A DNA stretch of 64,000 nt from an uncultured Draconibacterium sp. GTDB taxonomy: Bacteria > Bacteroidota > Bacteroidia > Bacteroidales > Prolixibacteraceae. Position numbers and translations under genes: made by a program. A model generated the notes under the pieces. That model was given only the letters and a program-made list of their open reading frames with translations. It was not told the DNA's origin and searched no databases. Shown here piece after piece: positions 45,344 through 54,383 of this stretch; positions within the stretch are counted from its first letter, which is position 1; every line of letters begins with the position of its first letter. Location: the NCBI RefSeq assembly GCF_963676815.1, contig NZ_OY781365.1, positions 806,001-870,000 of the forward strand, written 5' to 3'.

Positions 45344-46675
45344 TTACATTCCTCCGAGTCCCGGACGTCCTTTAATTCGGCCTGATTGCATCAAACCGTC
45401 GTAATGGCGCATTAACAGGTGACTTTCAATCTGCTGTAAGGTATCTAACACTACACCAACAAGAATAAGCAGCGATGTACCACCGTAAAACAGGGCAAAC
45501 GACTGACTGATTCCCATCATCATGGCAAAAGCCGGCATAATAGTTACTAATCCTAAGAAAATAGAACCAGGTAATGTTATACGCGACATAACTGCATCAA
45601 GAAATTCAACTGTTTTCTTTCCTGGTTTAACACCCGGAATAAAACCTCCGTTTTTCTTCATGTCTTCTGCCATTTGGGTTGGGTTAATAGTAATAGCGGT
45701 GTAAAAATACGTAAAAGCTACCACTAATAAAAATTGTGTTAAATTATACCAAAAACCTGTGATGTTTGACAAGGCAGCCGCCACACCACGCAGATTTTCA
45801 GAATTAGCAACACCAACAATTGTAATAGGCACCATCATTATTGCCTGAGCAAAAATGATAGGCATTACACCTGCAGCATTAACTTTCAGAGGGATGTACT
45901 GACGTACTCCGCCATATTGTTTGTTACCAACAATTCGTTTCGCATATTGTACCGGAATCCTACGGGTTCCCTGTACCAGGGCAATTGATGCCATAAATAC
46001 GATAAACAGGATAACAAACTCTACCAGGAACATTACTAAACCTCCACCATTGATTCGCGATCCAAACTCCTGAACCACGGCCATTGGTAAACGAGCAATA
46101 ATACCAATCATAATGATTAACGAGATACCGTTACCAATACCTTTATCGGTAATACGTTCTCCTAACCACAGTACAAACATCGAACCGGCTGTTAAAATCA
46201 CAATTGATGGGGCGTTAAACCATATTCCACTCATTGCGAAAGCCGAATCCGGAAGTTGGTAATGAAGATTGGTTAGATATGCCGATGCCTGCGGAATCAG
46301 AATTAACACGGTTAAATAACGTGTAATCTGGTTAATTTTCCTTCTTCCTGACTCTCCCTCTTTCTGCAACCTCTGGAAATAGGGAACTGCGATACCCATT
46401 AACTGGATAACGATTGAGGCAGAAATATACGGCATGATTCCTAAAGCAAAGACAGAAGCCTGTGCAAATGCACCACCCGAAAACATGTTAATCAATCCCA
46501 GCAATCCATCAGATGTCTGATTTTGCAGGTTTTGTAACTGTGCCGGATCAATTCCCGGAAGCGAAACAAACGATCCTAACCTGTAAATTAACAGGAAAAA
46601 CATTGTTGTTCCAATTCTGAATCTTAGATCTTCAATCTTATAAATATTCTTTAGGGTCTCTATGAATCGTTTCAT
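45344..46675 (-). CDS. secY: Sec translocon subunit SecY
   Basis: 443 residues, ten membrane helices. The plug and lateral-gate region contains GLINMFSGGAFAQASVFALG, and the C-terminal half has GFIPGVKPGKKT. Forms the protein-conducting channel with SecE and SecG. It starts 6 bases after rplO. Confidence 0.99.
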   Translation of the reverse strand: MKRFIETLKNIYKIEDLRFRIGTTMFFLLIYRLGSFVSLPGIDPAQLQNLQNQTSDGLLGLINMFSGGAFAQASVFALGIMPYISASIVIQLMGIAVPYFQRLQKEGESGRRKINQITRYLTVLILIPQASAYLTNLHYQLPDSAFAMSGIWFNAPSIVILTAGSMFVLWLGERITDKGIGNGISLIIMIGIIARLPMAVVQEFGSRINGGGLVMFLVEFVILFIVFMASIALVQGTRRIPVQYAKRIVGNKQYGGVRQYIPLKVNAAGVMPIIFAQAIMMVPITIVGVANSENLRGVAAALSNITGFWYNLTQFLLVVAFTYFYTAITINPTQMAEDMKKNGGFIPGVKPGKKTVEFLDAVMSRITLPGSIFLGLVTIMPAFAMMMGISQSFALFYGGTSLLILVGVVLDTLQQIESHLLMRHYDGLMQSGRIKGRPGLGGM

Positions 46676-46681
46676 TACGGT

Positions 46682-47128
46682 TTAAAGTATTTCGGTTGTT
46701 CCTTCTAGTTTTTCTATTGCTTCTTTCGCGCTTTTTGAAAATGCGTTAGCTTTAACATCTAGTTTTTTTGTTAAAGTACCACCACCAAGAATTTTAATAT
46801 TCTCATTTTTCGACGCGATACCTGCGTTAACTAAGGATTCTTTGTCAATTACGGTCAGGTTCTTTTTAGTTGCAAGGTTCTCAAGTACATCAAGGTTGAT
46901 TGCTTTGTATTCAACACGATTGATGTTTTTAAATCCCATTTTTGGAACTACACGTTGCAAAGGCATTTGACCACCTTCGAAACCGATTTTTCTTGAGTAA
47001 CCTGAACGCGACTTTTGACCTTTATGACCACGAGTTGATGTGCCGCCACGGCCCGAGCCCTGACCACGACCAATTCGTTTTGTAGTTTTAGTCGATCCTT
47101 CTGCAGGTTGTAAGTTACTTAAATTCAT
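46682..47128 (-). CDS. rplO: 50S ribosomal protein L15
   Basis: 148 residues from MNLSNLQPAEG. A longer frame to 47197 reads through the palindrome upstream and is rejected. Glycine/arginine-rich N-terminus (GRGQGSGRGGTSTRGHKGQK) and the KLDVKANAFSKSAKEAIE C-terminus are typical. Confidence 0.98.
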   Translation of the reverse strand: MNLSNLQPAEGSTKTTKRIGRGQGSGRGGTSTRGHKGQKSRSGYSRKIGFEGGQMPLQRVVPKMGFKNINRVEYKAINLDVLENLATKKNLTVIDKESLVNAGIASKNENIKILGGGTLTKKLDVKANAFSKSAKEAIEKLEGTTEIL

Positions 47129-47165
47129 CTTATTAAATATTTTTATATTCAATTGAATAAGATGG

Positions 47166-47193
47166 AACGGGTCTCGAGTGCTCGAGACCCGTT
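47166..47193. other. Perfect 13-bp palindrome between rpmD and rplO
   Basis: AACGGGTCTCGAG, two bases, CTCGAGACCCGTT: 13 paired bases. Lies in the 89-base gap between two spc-operon genes that otherwise abut. No T-run follows on the minus strand, so a processing site or a dispersed palindromic repeat is more likely than a terminator. Confidence 0.85.
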
Positions 47194-47217
47194 TCATAAT
47201 TTCAATAGTTTGAAATA

Positions 47218-47400
47218 TTACTTAACTTCTTCAATACTCAGTAAATGTCTCAATTTGTTAGCCATACCAACAATTTGAGGAGTAGCTTCGTGAACAACAG
47301 TTTGGTTCAATTTTTTCAAACCTAACGACTCCAATGTTGCTTTTTGTCGTTTTGTTGAACCGATACCACTTTTTACTTGTGTTATTTTTAATTTAGCCAT
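47218..47400 (-). CDS. rpmD: 50S ribosomal protein L30
   Basis: 60 residues from MAKLKITQVKSGIG (the frame is open to 47439 but the extra residues are not L30-like). Contains GSTKRQKATLESLGLKK. 7 bases after rpsE. Confidence 0.98.
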   Translation of the reverse strand: MAKLKITQVKSGIGSTKRQKATLESLGLKKLNQTVVHEATPQIVGMANKLRHLLSIEEVK

Positions 47401-47407
47401 AACTGTG

Positions 47408-47923
47408 TTATCCTTTAAAAACTTTTTCAACTGACACACCTCTGTGTTCTGCTACTGTATAAGCATCCCTTAACTCAGTTAAAGCTGTCATTGTAGCTTT
47501 TACCAGGTTGTGTGGGTTTGATGATCCTTTTGACTTAGCCAAAACGTCGTGAATACCGGCACTTTCCAGTACTGCACGCATCGCACCACCAGCCTTAAGA
47601 CCGGTACCTGACGAAGCAGGTTTTAACAGGATGTTTGCACCACCGAATTTAGCGGTTTGTTCGTGAGGTATAGTTCCGTTAATTACCGGAATTTTTACCA
47701 GGTTCTTTTTAGCTGCGTCAACGCCTTTAGCAATTGCTGTTGTTACTTCGCTTGCTTTACCAAGTCCCCAGCCTACGATTCCTTTTTCGTCGCCCACAAT
47801 AACAATGGCAGAGAAACTGAATGTACGTCCACCTTTTGTTACTTTGGTTACACGGTTAATGGCTACCAACCTGTCTTTTAATTCCAGGTCGCTTGTTTTT
47901 ACTTTATTACTTACTTTCGCCAT
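47408..47923 (-). CDS. rpsE: 30S ribosomal protein S5
   Basis: 171 residues from MAKVSNKV at 47921-47923; the open frame extends to 47950 but would overlap rplR. The S5 dsRBD-like domain (LVAINRVTKVTKGGRTFSFS) and the C-terminal LLKPASSGTGLKAGG motif are present. Contributes to decoding fidelity and the mRNA entry helicase. Confidence 0.98.
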   Translation of the reverse strand: MAKVSNKVKTSDLELKDRLVAINRVTKVTKGGRTFSFSAIVIVGDEKGIVGWGLGKASEVTTAIAKGVDAAKKNLVKIPVINGTIPHEQTAKFGGANILLKPASSGTGLKAGGAMRAVLESAGIHDVLAKSKGSSNPHNLVKATMTALTELRDAYTVAEHRGVSVEKVFKG

Positions 47924-47927
47924 AATA

Positions 47928-48284
47928 TTAGAATTTAAGGCCGCCTTCACGGGCAGCGTCAGCTAATTGTTTTACTCTACCGTGGTATAAGCTACCACCT
48001 CTGTCGAATACAACTTCAGTAATACCGGCTGCAAGTGCTTTTTCAGCAACTGCTTTACCAACCATTGCAGCTTTTTCAGTTTTGGTTCCGCTGGCTTCAG
48101 CGATACCTTTATCTGAAGATGAAACTGCTAATAAAGTTGTTCCTTGCAAATCGTCGATAACCTGAACGTAGATTTGTTTGTTACTTCTGTAAACGCTTAA
48201 TCTAGGACGTTCTGCTGTGCCGGAAACAACTGTGCGTACGCGACTTTTTATTCTTGCTCGCCTTTGAACTTTTGTTAATGCCAT
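47928..48284 (-). CDS. rplR: 50S ribosomal protein L18
   Basis: 118 residues: RARIKSRVRTVVSGTAERPR, FDRGGSLYHGRVKQLADAAR. Binds 5S rRNA with L5 and L25. 21 bases downstream of rplF. Confidence 0.99.
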   Translation of the reverse strand: MALTKVQRRARIKSRVRTVVSGTAERPRLSVYRSNKQIYVQVIDDLQGTTLLAVSSSDKGIAEASGTKTEKAAMVGKAVAEKALAAGITEVVFDRGGSLYHGRVKQLADAAREGGLKF

Positions 48285-48305
48285 AATAATTAATCTTTTA
48301 AAAAA

Positions 48306-48860
48306 TTATTTTGCAGCGGCTTTACCAGCTTTACGCCTCAATTCTTCGCCAACAAACTTAATACCTTTTCCTTTGTAAGGTTCAGGTTTACGGAATGATC
48401 TGATTTTCGCAGCCACCTGACCAATTAATTGTTTGTCGTGACTTTTTAAAGTCACTGTTGGAGTACTACGTTTATCAGATACAGCCTCTACTTTTACTTC
48501 TGGTGGTAATTGCAGGTAAGTGTGGTGAGCAAAACCTAATACAAGGTCGAGTACGTTATCAGGCAATACTTCTGCACGATAACCTACACCCACTAGTTCC
48601 ATTTTAATTTCGTATCCTTTCGATACGCCTTCCACCATGTTATTGATTAAAGAGCGGTACAGTCCGTGCATTGACTTTTCGCTTTTTGATTCACCGTTTC
48701 TTTTTACTTCGATAGTAGCATCTTCGATTGCCACCTCGATTAACGGATCAACTTGCTGAGTCAATTCACCCAGAGGTCCTTTTACGCTAACGAGATTATC
48801 GTTAACTTTTACTTCTACTCCTGCTGGTATTGAAATGGGTAATTTTCCTATTCTTGACAT
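48306..48860 (-). CDS. rplF: 50S ribosomal protein L6
   Basis: 184 residues, two repeated L6 domains; MSRIGKLPISIPAGV start and RKPEPYKGKGIKFVGE end are characteristic. Near the sarcin-ricin loop and stalk base. Confidence 0.99.
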   Translation of the reverse strand: MSRIGKLPISIPAGVEVKVNDNLVSVKGPLGELTQQVDPLIEVAIEDATIEVKRNGESKSEKSMHGLYRSLINNMVEGVSKGYEIKMELVGVGYRAEVLPDNVLDLVLGFAHHTYLQLPPEVKVEAVSDKRSTPTVTLKSHDKQLIGQVAAKIRSFRKPEPYKGKGIKFVGEELRRKAGKAAAK

Positions 48861-48875
48861 GACTGTTCCTCCCTA

Positions 48876-49283
48876 TTAATACACGTAACATAATACTTCT
48901 CCACCTACTTTAAGCTCGCGAGCTTCTTTATCGGTAATTACACCTTTTGAGGTAGAGATTATTGCTATGCCTAAACCATTTAGTACGCGTGGAATACTTG
49001 TTGAATCACAGTATTGACGCAAACCTGGTTTACTAATGCGTTCTAACGCTTTTATTGCAGATACTTTTGTTTCTGGATTGTATTTTAATGCAATCTTAAT
49101 GTTTCCCTGGTAGCCTACTTCGTCTTCGAATTTGTAGTTTAAGATGTATCCTTTTTCTTTCAAAAGTTTAGTCATCTCTTTCTTTAAATTTGAAGCCGGA
49201 ATGTCAACTACACGGTTTTTCGCCATAATTGCATTTCTTACCCTTGTCAGATAATCTGCTATTGGATCTGTTACTTTACTCAT
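48876..49283 (-). CDS. rpsH: 30S ribosomal protein S8
   Basis: 135 residues: DPIADYLTRVRNAIMAKNR start and the rRNA-binding STSKGVITDKEARELKVGGE. In other bacteria S8 represses the spc operon by binding its mRNA near rplE. Confidence 0.99.
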   Translation of the reverse strand: MSKVTDPIADYLTRVRNAIMAKNRVVDIPASNLKKEMTKLLKEKGYILNYKFEDEVGYQGNIKIALKYNPETKVSAIKALERISKPGLRQYCDSTSIPRVLNGLGIAIISTSKGVITDKEARELKVGGEVLCYVY

Positions 49284-49304
49284 TTTTCAAGTTTCTTTTA
49301 ACGA

Positions 49305-49574
49305 TTACCAACTTGCCTTTTTAACTCCAGGAATAAGCCCGTTTGAGGCCATTTCCCTAAAATCAATCCTGCTGATACCGAATTGGCGCATATATCCTTT
49401 CGGACGTCCGCTAAGTTTACAACGGTTGTGCAAACGTACTTTCGACGAATTTTTAGGTAGTTTTTGCAAACCTTCCCAGTCGCCTTCAGCTTTCAGCTTG
49501 GCACGTTTCTCGGCGTATTTCTCAACTAGTTTTGCACGTTTTACTTCGCGTGCTTTCATTGATTCTTTAGCCAT
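49305..49574 (-). CDS. rpsN: 30S ribosomal protein S14, zinc-independent type
   Basis: 89 residues ending RIDFREMASNGLIPGVKKASW-like. Only one Cys (NRCKLSGRPKG), so the CxxC...CxxC zinc module is absent. Its gene ends 21 bases before rpsH. Confidence 0.98.
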   Translation of the reverse strand: MAKESMKAREVKRAKLVEKYAEKRAKLKAEGDWEGLQKLPKNSSKVRLHNRCKLSGRPKGYMRQFGISRIDFREMASNGLIPGVKKASW

Positions 49575-49576
49575 TA

Positions 49577-50134
49577 CTAATTCTTTTTAACGTTTTTAAA
49601 AGGTAGACCTAATTCTTTCAACAGTGCAAAACCTTCTTCGTCGGTTTGCGCAGAAGTGACAAAGGTAATATTCATTCCGTTGATCTTACTTACTTTATCA
49701 AGTACGATCTCGGGGAAAATTATTTGTTCCGGAACGCCAAGTGTGTAGTTTCCGCGGCCGTCCATTTTGCTTTCGATACCTTTAAAGTCGCGAATACGTG
49801 GCAGTGCCACAGCAATTAAACGATCTAGGAATTCATACATTTGGTCGCGACGCAATGTAACACGCACGCCAATTGGCATTTTCTTTCTCAATTTGAAATT
49901 AGAGATATCCTTTTTTGACAAAGTTTGTACGGCTTTCTGGCCGGCGATCATTGTCATTTCGGTTTGGGCTACGTCGATCAGTTTTTTGTCGGCGATTGCT
50001 GCTCCAACACCCTGGTTAAGGATGATTTTTTCTAATTTCGGAACCTGCATTACAGAAGAGTAATCATACTCTTTCTTTAAGGCAGGGATTATTTCTTCCT
50101 GATATTTCTTCTTAAGAGTTGGTACGTAAGCCAT
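49577..50134 (-). CDS. rplE: 50S ribosomal protein L5
   Basis: 185 residues: VPKLEKIILNQGVG, KKMPIGVRVTLRRDQMYEFL, RGNYTLGVPEQIIFPE. Binds 5S rRNA. Its start overlaps the rplX stop by one base (TAATG). Confidence 0.99.
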   Translation of the reverse strand: MAYVPTLKKKYQEEIIPALKKEYDYSSVMQVPKLEKIILNQGVGAAIADKKLIDVAQTEMTMIAGQKAVQTLSKKDISNFKLRKKMPIGVRVTLRRDQMYEFLDRLIAVALPRIRDFKGIESKMDGRGNYTLGVPEQIIFPEIVLDKVSKINGMNITFVTSAQTDEEGFALLKELGLPFKNVKKN

Positions 50135-50457
50135 TACTTAATCTCCTCTCCTGTTTTTTTCGAAATACGAACTAATTTACCATCGTCATTCAATTTCTTA
50201 CCCACACGTGTAGCTTCACCTGTTTTAGGATCAACTAACATTAGGTTAGAAATATGCACCGGTGCTTCTTGTTCGATGATACCTCCCTGTGGCGTTTCCG
50301 CGTTAGGTTTGGTATGTTTTTTCATCATATTAACACCTTCAACTATTGCTCTGTCGGTTTTGCGGATCACTTCCAGCACACGACCTTTTTGGCCTTTACT
50401 GTTTCCAGCGATCACAACCACAGTGTCACCTTTTTTTATGTGTAACTTTTTCTGCAT
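50134..50457 (-). CDS. rplX: 50S ribosomal protein L24
   Basis: 107 residues with the KOW motif at the N-terminus (IKKGDTVVVIAGNSKGQKGRV). Early assembly protein. Confidence 0.99.
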   Translation of the reverse strand: MQKKLHIKKGDTVVVIAGNSKGQKGRVLEVIRKTDRAIVEGVNMMKKHTKPNAETPQGGIIEQEAPVHISNLMLVDPKTGEATRVGKKLNDDGKLVRISKKTGEEIK

Positions 50458-50474
50458 TTTGAGCTTTTTTCTTT

Positions 50475-50840
50475 TTACAATACTTCTGGAGCGAGTGAAA
50501 TGATTTTCATATTCTTCTCGCGTAATTCACGTGCTACAGGCCCGAAAATACGTGTTCCACGCATTTCACCAGCGTTGTTAAGAAGTACTACTGCGTTATC
50601 GTCGAAACGAATATAAGAACCATCCTGACGACGGTTTTCTTTCTTCGTACGTACAACAATTGCGCGTGATACAGTACCTTTTTTCATCTCGCCTCCGGCA
50701 AGTGCACTTTTTACAGTAACCACAACAGTGTCGCCCAATGTAGCATAACGTTTACGTGTTCCGCCTAATACACGGATCACTAAAACTTCTTTTGCTCCAC
50801 TGTTATCGGCTACCGAACATCTTGATTCTTGTTGTACCAT
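50475..50840 (-). CDS. rplN: 50S ribosomal protein L14
   Basis: 121 residues: MVQQESRCSVADNSGAKEV, KGTVSRAIVVRTKKENRRQD. Contacts the 30S at the subunit interface. Confidence 0.99.
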   Translation of the reverse strand: MVQQESRCSVADNSGAKEVLVIRVLGGTRKRYATLGDTVVVTVKSALAGGEMKKGTVSRAIVVRTKKENRRQDGSYIRFDDNAVVLLNNAGEMRGTRIFGPVARELREKNMKIISLAPEVL

Positions 50841-50842
50841 GA

Positions 50843-51106
50843 TTACTTAGCTCTTTCAATTATTTCAACTACTCTCCAACATTTGGTTTTACTTAAAGGA
50901 CGTGTTTCCATAATCCTTACAGTATCGCCAACGTTGCAATCATTTTTCTCATCGTGGACATGGAATTTGGTAGTTTTGTTAACGAACTTACCATAAATTG
51001 GGTGCTTCTCTTTTGTTTTTTCGGCAACCACAATCGATTTATCCATTTTATCACTAACAACGACCCCGATTCTCTCTTTTCTGAGATTTCTTACTTTATT
51101 TTCCAT
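50843..51106 (-). CDS. rpsQ: 30S ribosomal protein S17
   Basis: 87 residues, OB fold: GVVVSDKMDKSIVVAEKTKE, VGDTVRIMETRPLSKTKCWR. Confidence 0.99.
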   Translation of the reverse strand: MENKVRNLRKERIGVVVSDKMDKSIVVAEKTKEKHPIYGKFVNKTTKFHVHDEKNDCNVGDTVRIMETRPLSKTKCWRVVEIIERAK

Positions 51107-51113
51107 CGTTGAA

Positions 51114-51317
51114 TTACTTCTGATTTTCGTTTAATTCTCTTTCGCGAAGAATTGTATTCAAACGTGCAATCGTTGCTTTTGCTTCCTTCAACTTGTTAGG
51201 ATTTTCAAGCGGCGATACTGCATGATTCAATTTTAGGCGAACAAGATTTTCTTTTTCAATCTGTAGACGCTCAACGATTTCGTTGTTCGTCATTTCTTTG
51301 ATTTCACTTACTTTCAT
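51114..51317 (-). CDS. rpmC: 50S ribosomal protein L29
   Basis: 67 residues, two helices: EIKEMTNNEIVERLQIEKEN, KEAKATIARLNTILRERE. Near the exit tunnel. 13 bases after rplP. Confidence 0.98.
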   Translation of the reverse strand: MKVSEIKEMTNNEIVERLQIEKENLVRLKLNHAVSPLENPNKLKEAKATIARLNTILRERELNENQK

Positions 51318-51330
51318 GATTCACCTAATT

Positions 51331-51753
51331 TTATTCTTCAACATAATCACGTCTAACCATAAACTTTGTTTTTACCGGTAGTTTCTGAGCGGCAAGTCTT
51401 AAAGCTTCTTTTGCAGTTTCCAAAGAAACGCCATCAGCTTCAATAATAATACGACCCGGAGCTATCGGAGCAACAAATCCTTCAGGAGCACCTTTACCTT
51501 TACCCATCCTTACTTCGGCTGGCTTTTTGGTAATCGGTTTATCGGGGAATACGCGTATCCAAATTTGTCCTCGACGTTGCATATAACGTGTTACCGCAAC
51601 CCTGGCAGCTTCAATCTGCCTACCGGTAAGCCACGATTCTTCCAACGACTTTATTCCAAATGAACCGAATGCTAATTGGTTTCCGCGTTGAGCGTTTCCT
51701 TTGATTCGGCCCTTCTGTACTCTTCTAAATTTTACTTTTCTTGGCTGTAACAT
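51331..51753 (-). CDS. rplP: 50S ribosomal protein L16
   Basis: 140 residues: MLQPRKVKFRRVQKGRIKG, RGQIWIRVFPDKPITKKPAE. Positions tRNA in the A-site. Confidence 0.99.
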   Translation of the reverse strand: MLQPRKVKFRRVQKGRIKGNAQRGNQLAFGSFGIKSLEESWLTGRQIEAARVAVTRYMQRRGQIWIRVFPDKPITKKPAEVRMGKGKGAPEGFVAPIAPGRIIIEADGVSLETAKEALRLAAQKLPVKTKFMVRRDYVEE

Positions 51754-51781
51754 CCTTTTTTAAATTGTGAGTGTTAAACCA

Positions 51782-52495
51782 CTATTTTCTACGACGATTG
51801 CGGTTACCACCACCTCTGTTTCCACCACCACGTCCGGACTTTTGTCCGAGGTTAGGTGAAAGGTCGCGATTTCCGTATACCATACCTTTACAAATCCAAA
51901 CTTTAATTCCAATAAGTCCGGTTTTTGTTAATGCTTCAGCCAATGCGTAGTCAATATCTGCACGCAAAGTATGTAGCGGAGTACGGCCGTCTTTATACAT
52001 TTCAGAACGAGCCATTTCTGCTCCGTTTAACCTACCTGAAACCAATACTTTGATTCCTTCGGCTCCCATTCTCATGGTTGAAGCAATGGCCATTTTAACC
52101 GCCCTACGGTAAGCAATCTTACCCTCTAGCTGACGTGCAATGTTATTTGCAACGATCTTAGCATCAAGTTCAGGACGTTTGATCTCGAAAATGTTGATTT
52201 GAACCTCTTTTTTGGTAATCTTTTTTAATTCTTCTTTCAGTTTGTCAACTTCCTGACCACCTTTACCAATAATAATACCTGGTCGCGAAGTATGAACTGT
52301 GATGGTAATCAGCTTCAAGGTACGTTCAATAACGATTCTTGAAATACTGGCTTTGGCCAAACGAGCATTCAGGTATTTCCTGATCTTTTGGTCTTCAACC
52401 AGCTTATCGCCGTAATTATCACCACCGAACCAGTTTGAATCCCATCCTTTGATGAACCCCAAACGATTTGCTATCGGATTTACTTTTTGTCCCAT
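51782..52495 (-). CDS. rpsC: 30S ribosomal protein S3
   Basis: 237 residues. The KH domain contains SRPGIIIGKGGQEVDKLKEE, followed by the S3 C-terminal domain; the tail is a Gly/Arg/Asn-rich extension (GGGNRGGGNRNRRRK). Stop is TAG. Part of the mRNA entry helicase. Confidence 0.99.
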   Translation of the reverse strand: MGQKVNPIANRLGFIKGWDSNWFGGDNYGDKLVEDQKIRKYLNARLAKASISRIVIERTLKLITITVHTSRPGIIIGKGGQEVDKLKEELKKITKKEVQINIFEIKRPELDAKIVANNIARQLEGKIAYRRAVKMAIASTMRMGAEGIKVLVSGRLNGAEMARSEMYKDGRTPLHTLRADIDYALAEALTKTGLIGIKVWICKGMVYGNRDLSPNLGQKSGRGGGNRGGGNRNRRRK

Positions 52496-52500
52496 GAATA

Positions 52501-52920
52501 TTAATTAAGGTTTTCTTCAACAACACTTTCTTTACTATCTACGTATAGAGTCACGTGGTTCGAGCGTTTTCTGATACGGTGTGCACGACCCTGGGGAGCC
52601 GGACGTAAACGTTTCAAAATACGACCTGAATCTACCATGATTTGTGATACGTAAAGCTCACTTTCCTCTAAACGAACTCCTTCGTTTTTAGCCTGCCAAT
52701 TGGCAATGGCTGAAAGCAGAAGTTTCTCTACCCTGCGTGATGCTTCTTTTGAAGAATACTTCAATACATCTAAGGCTTTGTTAACCTCCATTCCGCGAAT
52801 CATATCGGCTACTAACCTCATTTTTCGTGGAGATGTTGGGCAGTTGCGTAAAACAGCAAAATATTGTTGTTTTTTCTCTTCTTTTCTTTTCTCAGCTGCT
52901 AGTCTTTTTCTGGCACCCAT
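52501..52920 (-). CDS. rplV: 50S ribosomal protein L22
   Basis: 139 residues. L22 core with SPRKMRLVADMIRGMEVNKA and RPAPQGRAHRIRKRSNHVT; its hairpin lines the exit tunnel. The N-terminus is about 20 residues longer than in enterobacteria and basic. Confidence 0.99.
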   Translation of the reverse strand: MGARKRLAAEKRKEEKKQQYFAVLRNCPTSPRKMRLVADMIRGMEVNKALDVLKYSSKEASRRVEKLLLSAIANWQAKNEGVRLEESELYVSQIMVDSGRILKRLRPAPQGRAHRIRKRSNHVTLYVDSKESVVEENLN

Positions 52921-52946
52921 TGTACTTACTTTTTAAATATTAATGC

Positions 52947-53216
52947 CTATCTTTTCTTATTACCAGCATGCCCCCTGAATGTACGGGTTGGAGCAAATTC
53001 GCCCAAACGGTGTCCCACCATATTTTCGGTGACATATACCGGGATGAATTTGTTTCCATTATGTACTGCAATAGTGTGTCCTACAAAATCAGGAGAAATT
53101 ACTGATGCTCTGGCCCAGGTTTTCACAACCGATTTTTTATTCGATTCATTCATTGCTAAAACTTTACGTTCTAACTTAAAATCGATAAATGGACCTTTCT
53201 TTAATGAACGACTCAT
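52947..53216 (-). CDS. rpsS: 30S ribosomal protein S19
   Basis: 89 residues: MSRSLKKGPFIDFKLERKV, FIPVYVTENMVGHRLGEFAP. Head protein, pairs with S13. Confidence 0.99.
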   Translation of the reverse strand: MSRSLKKGPFIDFKLERKVLAMNESNKKSVVKTWARASVISPDFVGHTIAVHNGNKFIPVYVTENMVGHRLGEFAPTRTFRGHAGNKKR

Positions 53217-53232
53217 AATTTATTCCTCTTTA

Positions 53233-54057
53233 CTATTTTTTCCTACGTTCTACAATATACTTGTTGGAAGCTTTTTTCTTCGAACGGGTTTTGTAACCTT
53301 TCGCAAGCATACCATTACGCGATCTTGGGTGTCCTCCTGAATTTCTTCCTTCACCACCACCCATTGGGTGATCGACAGGGTTCATTACTACACCTCGAAC
53401 ACGAGGTCTTCTTCCTAACCAACGAGAGCGACCGGCTTTACCCGATTTCTCGATGTTATGTTCTGTATTTCCAACCGTACCTACTGTAGCCCTGCAGGAC
53501 GTAAGTACCATACGAGATTCGCCTGATGGTAATTTTAAAATTGCATATTTGCCATCACGTGAGGTCAATTGTGCATAAGCACCTGCACTACGTGCCATCA
53601 CCCCACCCTGTCCTGGGTGAAGCTCAATGTTGTGAACCAAAGTACCAAGAGGTATTTCAGCCAGTGGAAGACAATTCCCGATTTCAGGTTCGATTCCGTT
53701 ACCACTCTTTACAGTTTGGCCAACTTGCAACCCGTTAGGCGCAATCATGTAACGTTTTTCGCCATCTTCGTATTTCAGAAGGGCGATACGAGCAGTACGG
53801 TTTGGATCGTACTGAATTGAATCGACAACAGCTGCAACACCGTCTTTATCGCGCATAAAGTCGATAATACGGTATTTGCGTTTATGTCCCCCACCTATAT
53901 ACCTCATTGTCATGCGTCCCTGGTTGTTACGACCACCGGACTTTTTAATGGGCTCCAACAATGATTTTTCAGGTGTAGATGCAGTAATGGTATCAAAGGC
54001 GCCAATTACTTTGTGCCTTTGACCCGGAGTTACTGGTTTCAGTTTTCTTACTGCCAT
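53233..54057 (-). CDS. rplB: 50S ribosomal protein L2
   Basis: 274 residues. The functionally essential NPVDHPMGGGEGR motif is near residue 220. Supports the peptidyl transferase centre and subunit joining. Confidence 0.99.
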   Translation of the reverse strand: MAVRKLKPVTPGQRHKVIGAFDTITASTPEKSLLEPIKKSGGRNNQGRMTMRYIGGGHKRKYRIIDFMRDKDGVAAVVDSIQYDPNRTARIALLKYEDGEKRYMIAPNGLQVGQTVKSGNGIEPEIGNCLPLAEIPLGTLVHNIELHPGQGGVMARSAGAYAQLTSRDGKYAILKLPSGESRMVLTSCRATVGTVGNTEHNIEKSGKAGRSRWLGRRPRVRGVVMNPVDHPMGGGEGRNSGGHPRSRNGMLAKGYKTRSKKKASNKYIVERRKK

Positions 54058-54079
54058 AATACTTATTAATTATATACTA

Positions 54080-54370
54080 TTATATATTACTATAAAAGTC
54101 AATACTATCTCCTTCAACCAAAGTAACAATAGCTTTTTTGAAAGCTGCTGTTTTACCGGTAATGATACCACCTTTGGTATATCTCGATTTTACTTTACCA
54201 CCATAAACCATGGTGTTAACGCTTTCAACCGAAACGTTGTAAAGATCTTCAACCGCCTTTTTAATTTCAGGTTTACTTGCTCTGCGATCTACCACAAAAC
54301 CGTAACGGTTAAAACGTTCCGACTGGTCGGTCATTTTTTCTGTAACTAATGGTTTTACTAAAATTTCCAT
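54080..54370 (-). CDS. rplW: 50S ribosomal protein L23
   Basis: 96 residues: LVKPLVTEKMTDQSERFNRY, FVVDRRASKPEIKKAVEDLY. Docking site for trigger factor and SRP at the tunnel exit. Confidence 0.99.
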   Translation of the reverse strand: MEILVKPLVTEKMTDQSERFNRYGFVVDRRASKPEIKKAVEDLYNVSVESVNTMVYGGKVKSRYTKGGIITGKTAAFKKAIVTLVEGDSIDFYSNI

Positions 54371-54383
54371 TTTTTTTTATCCG

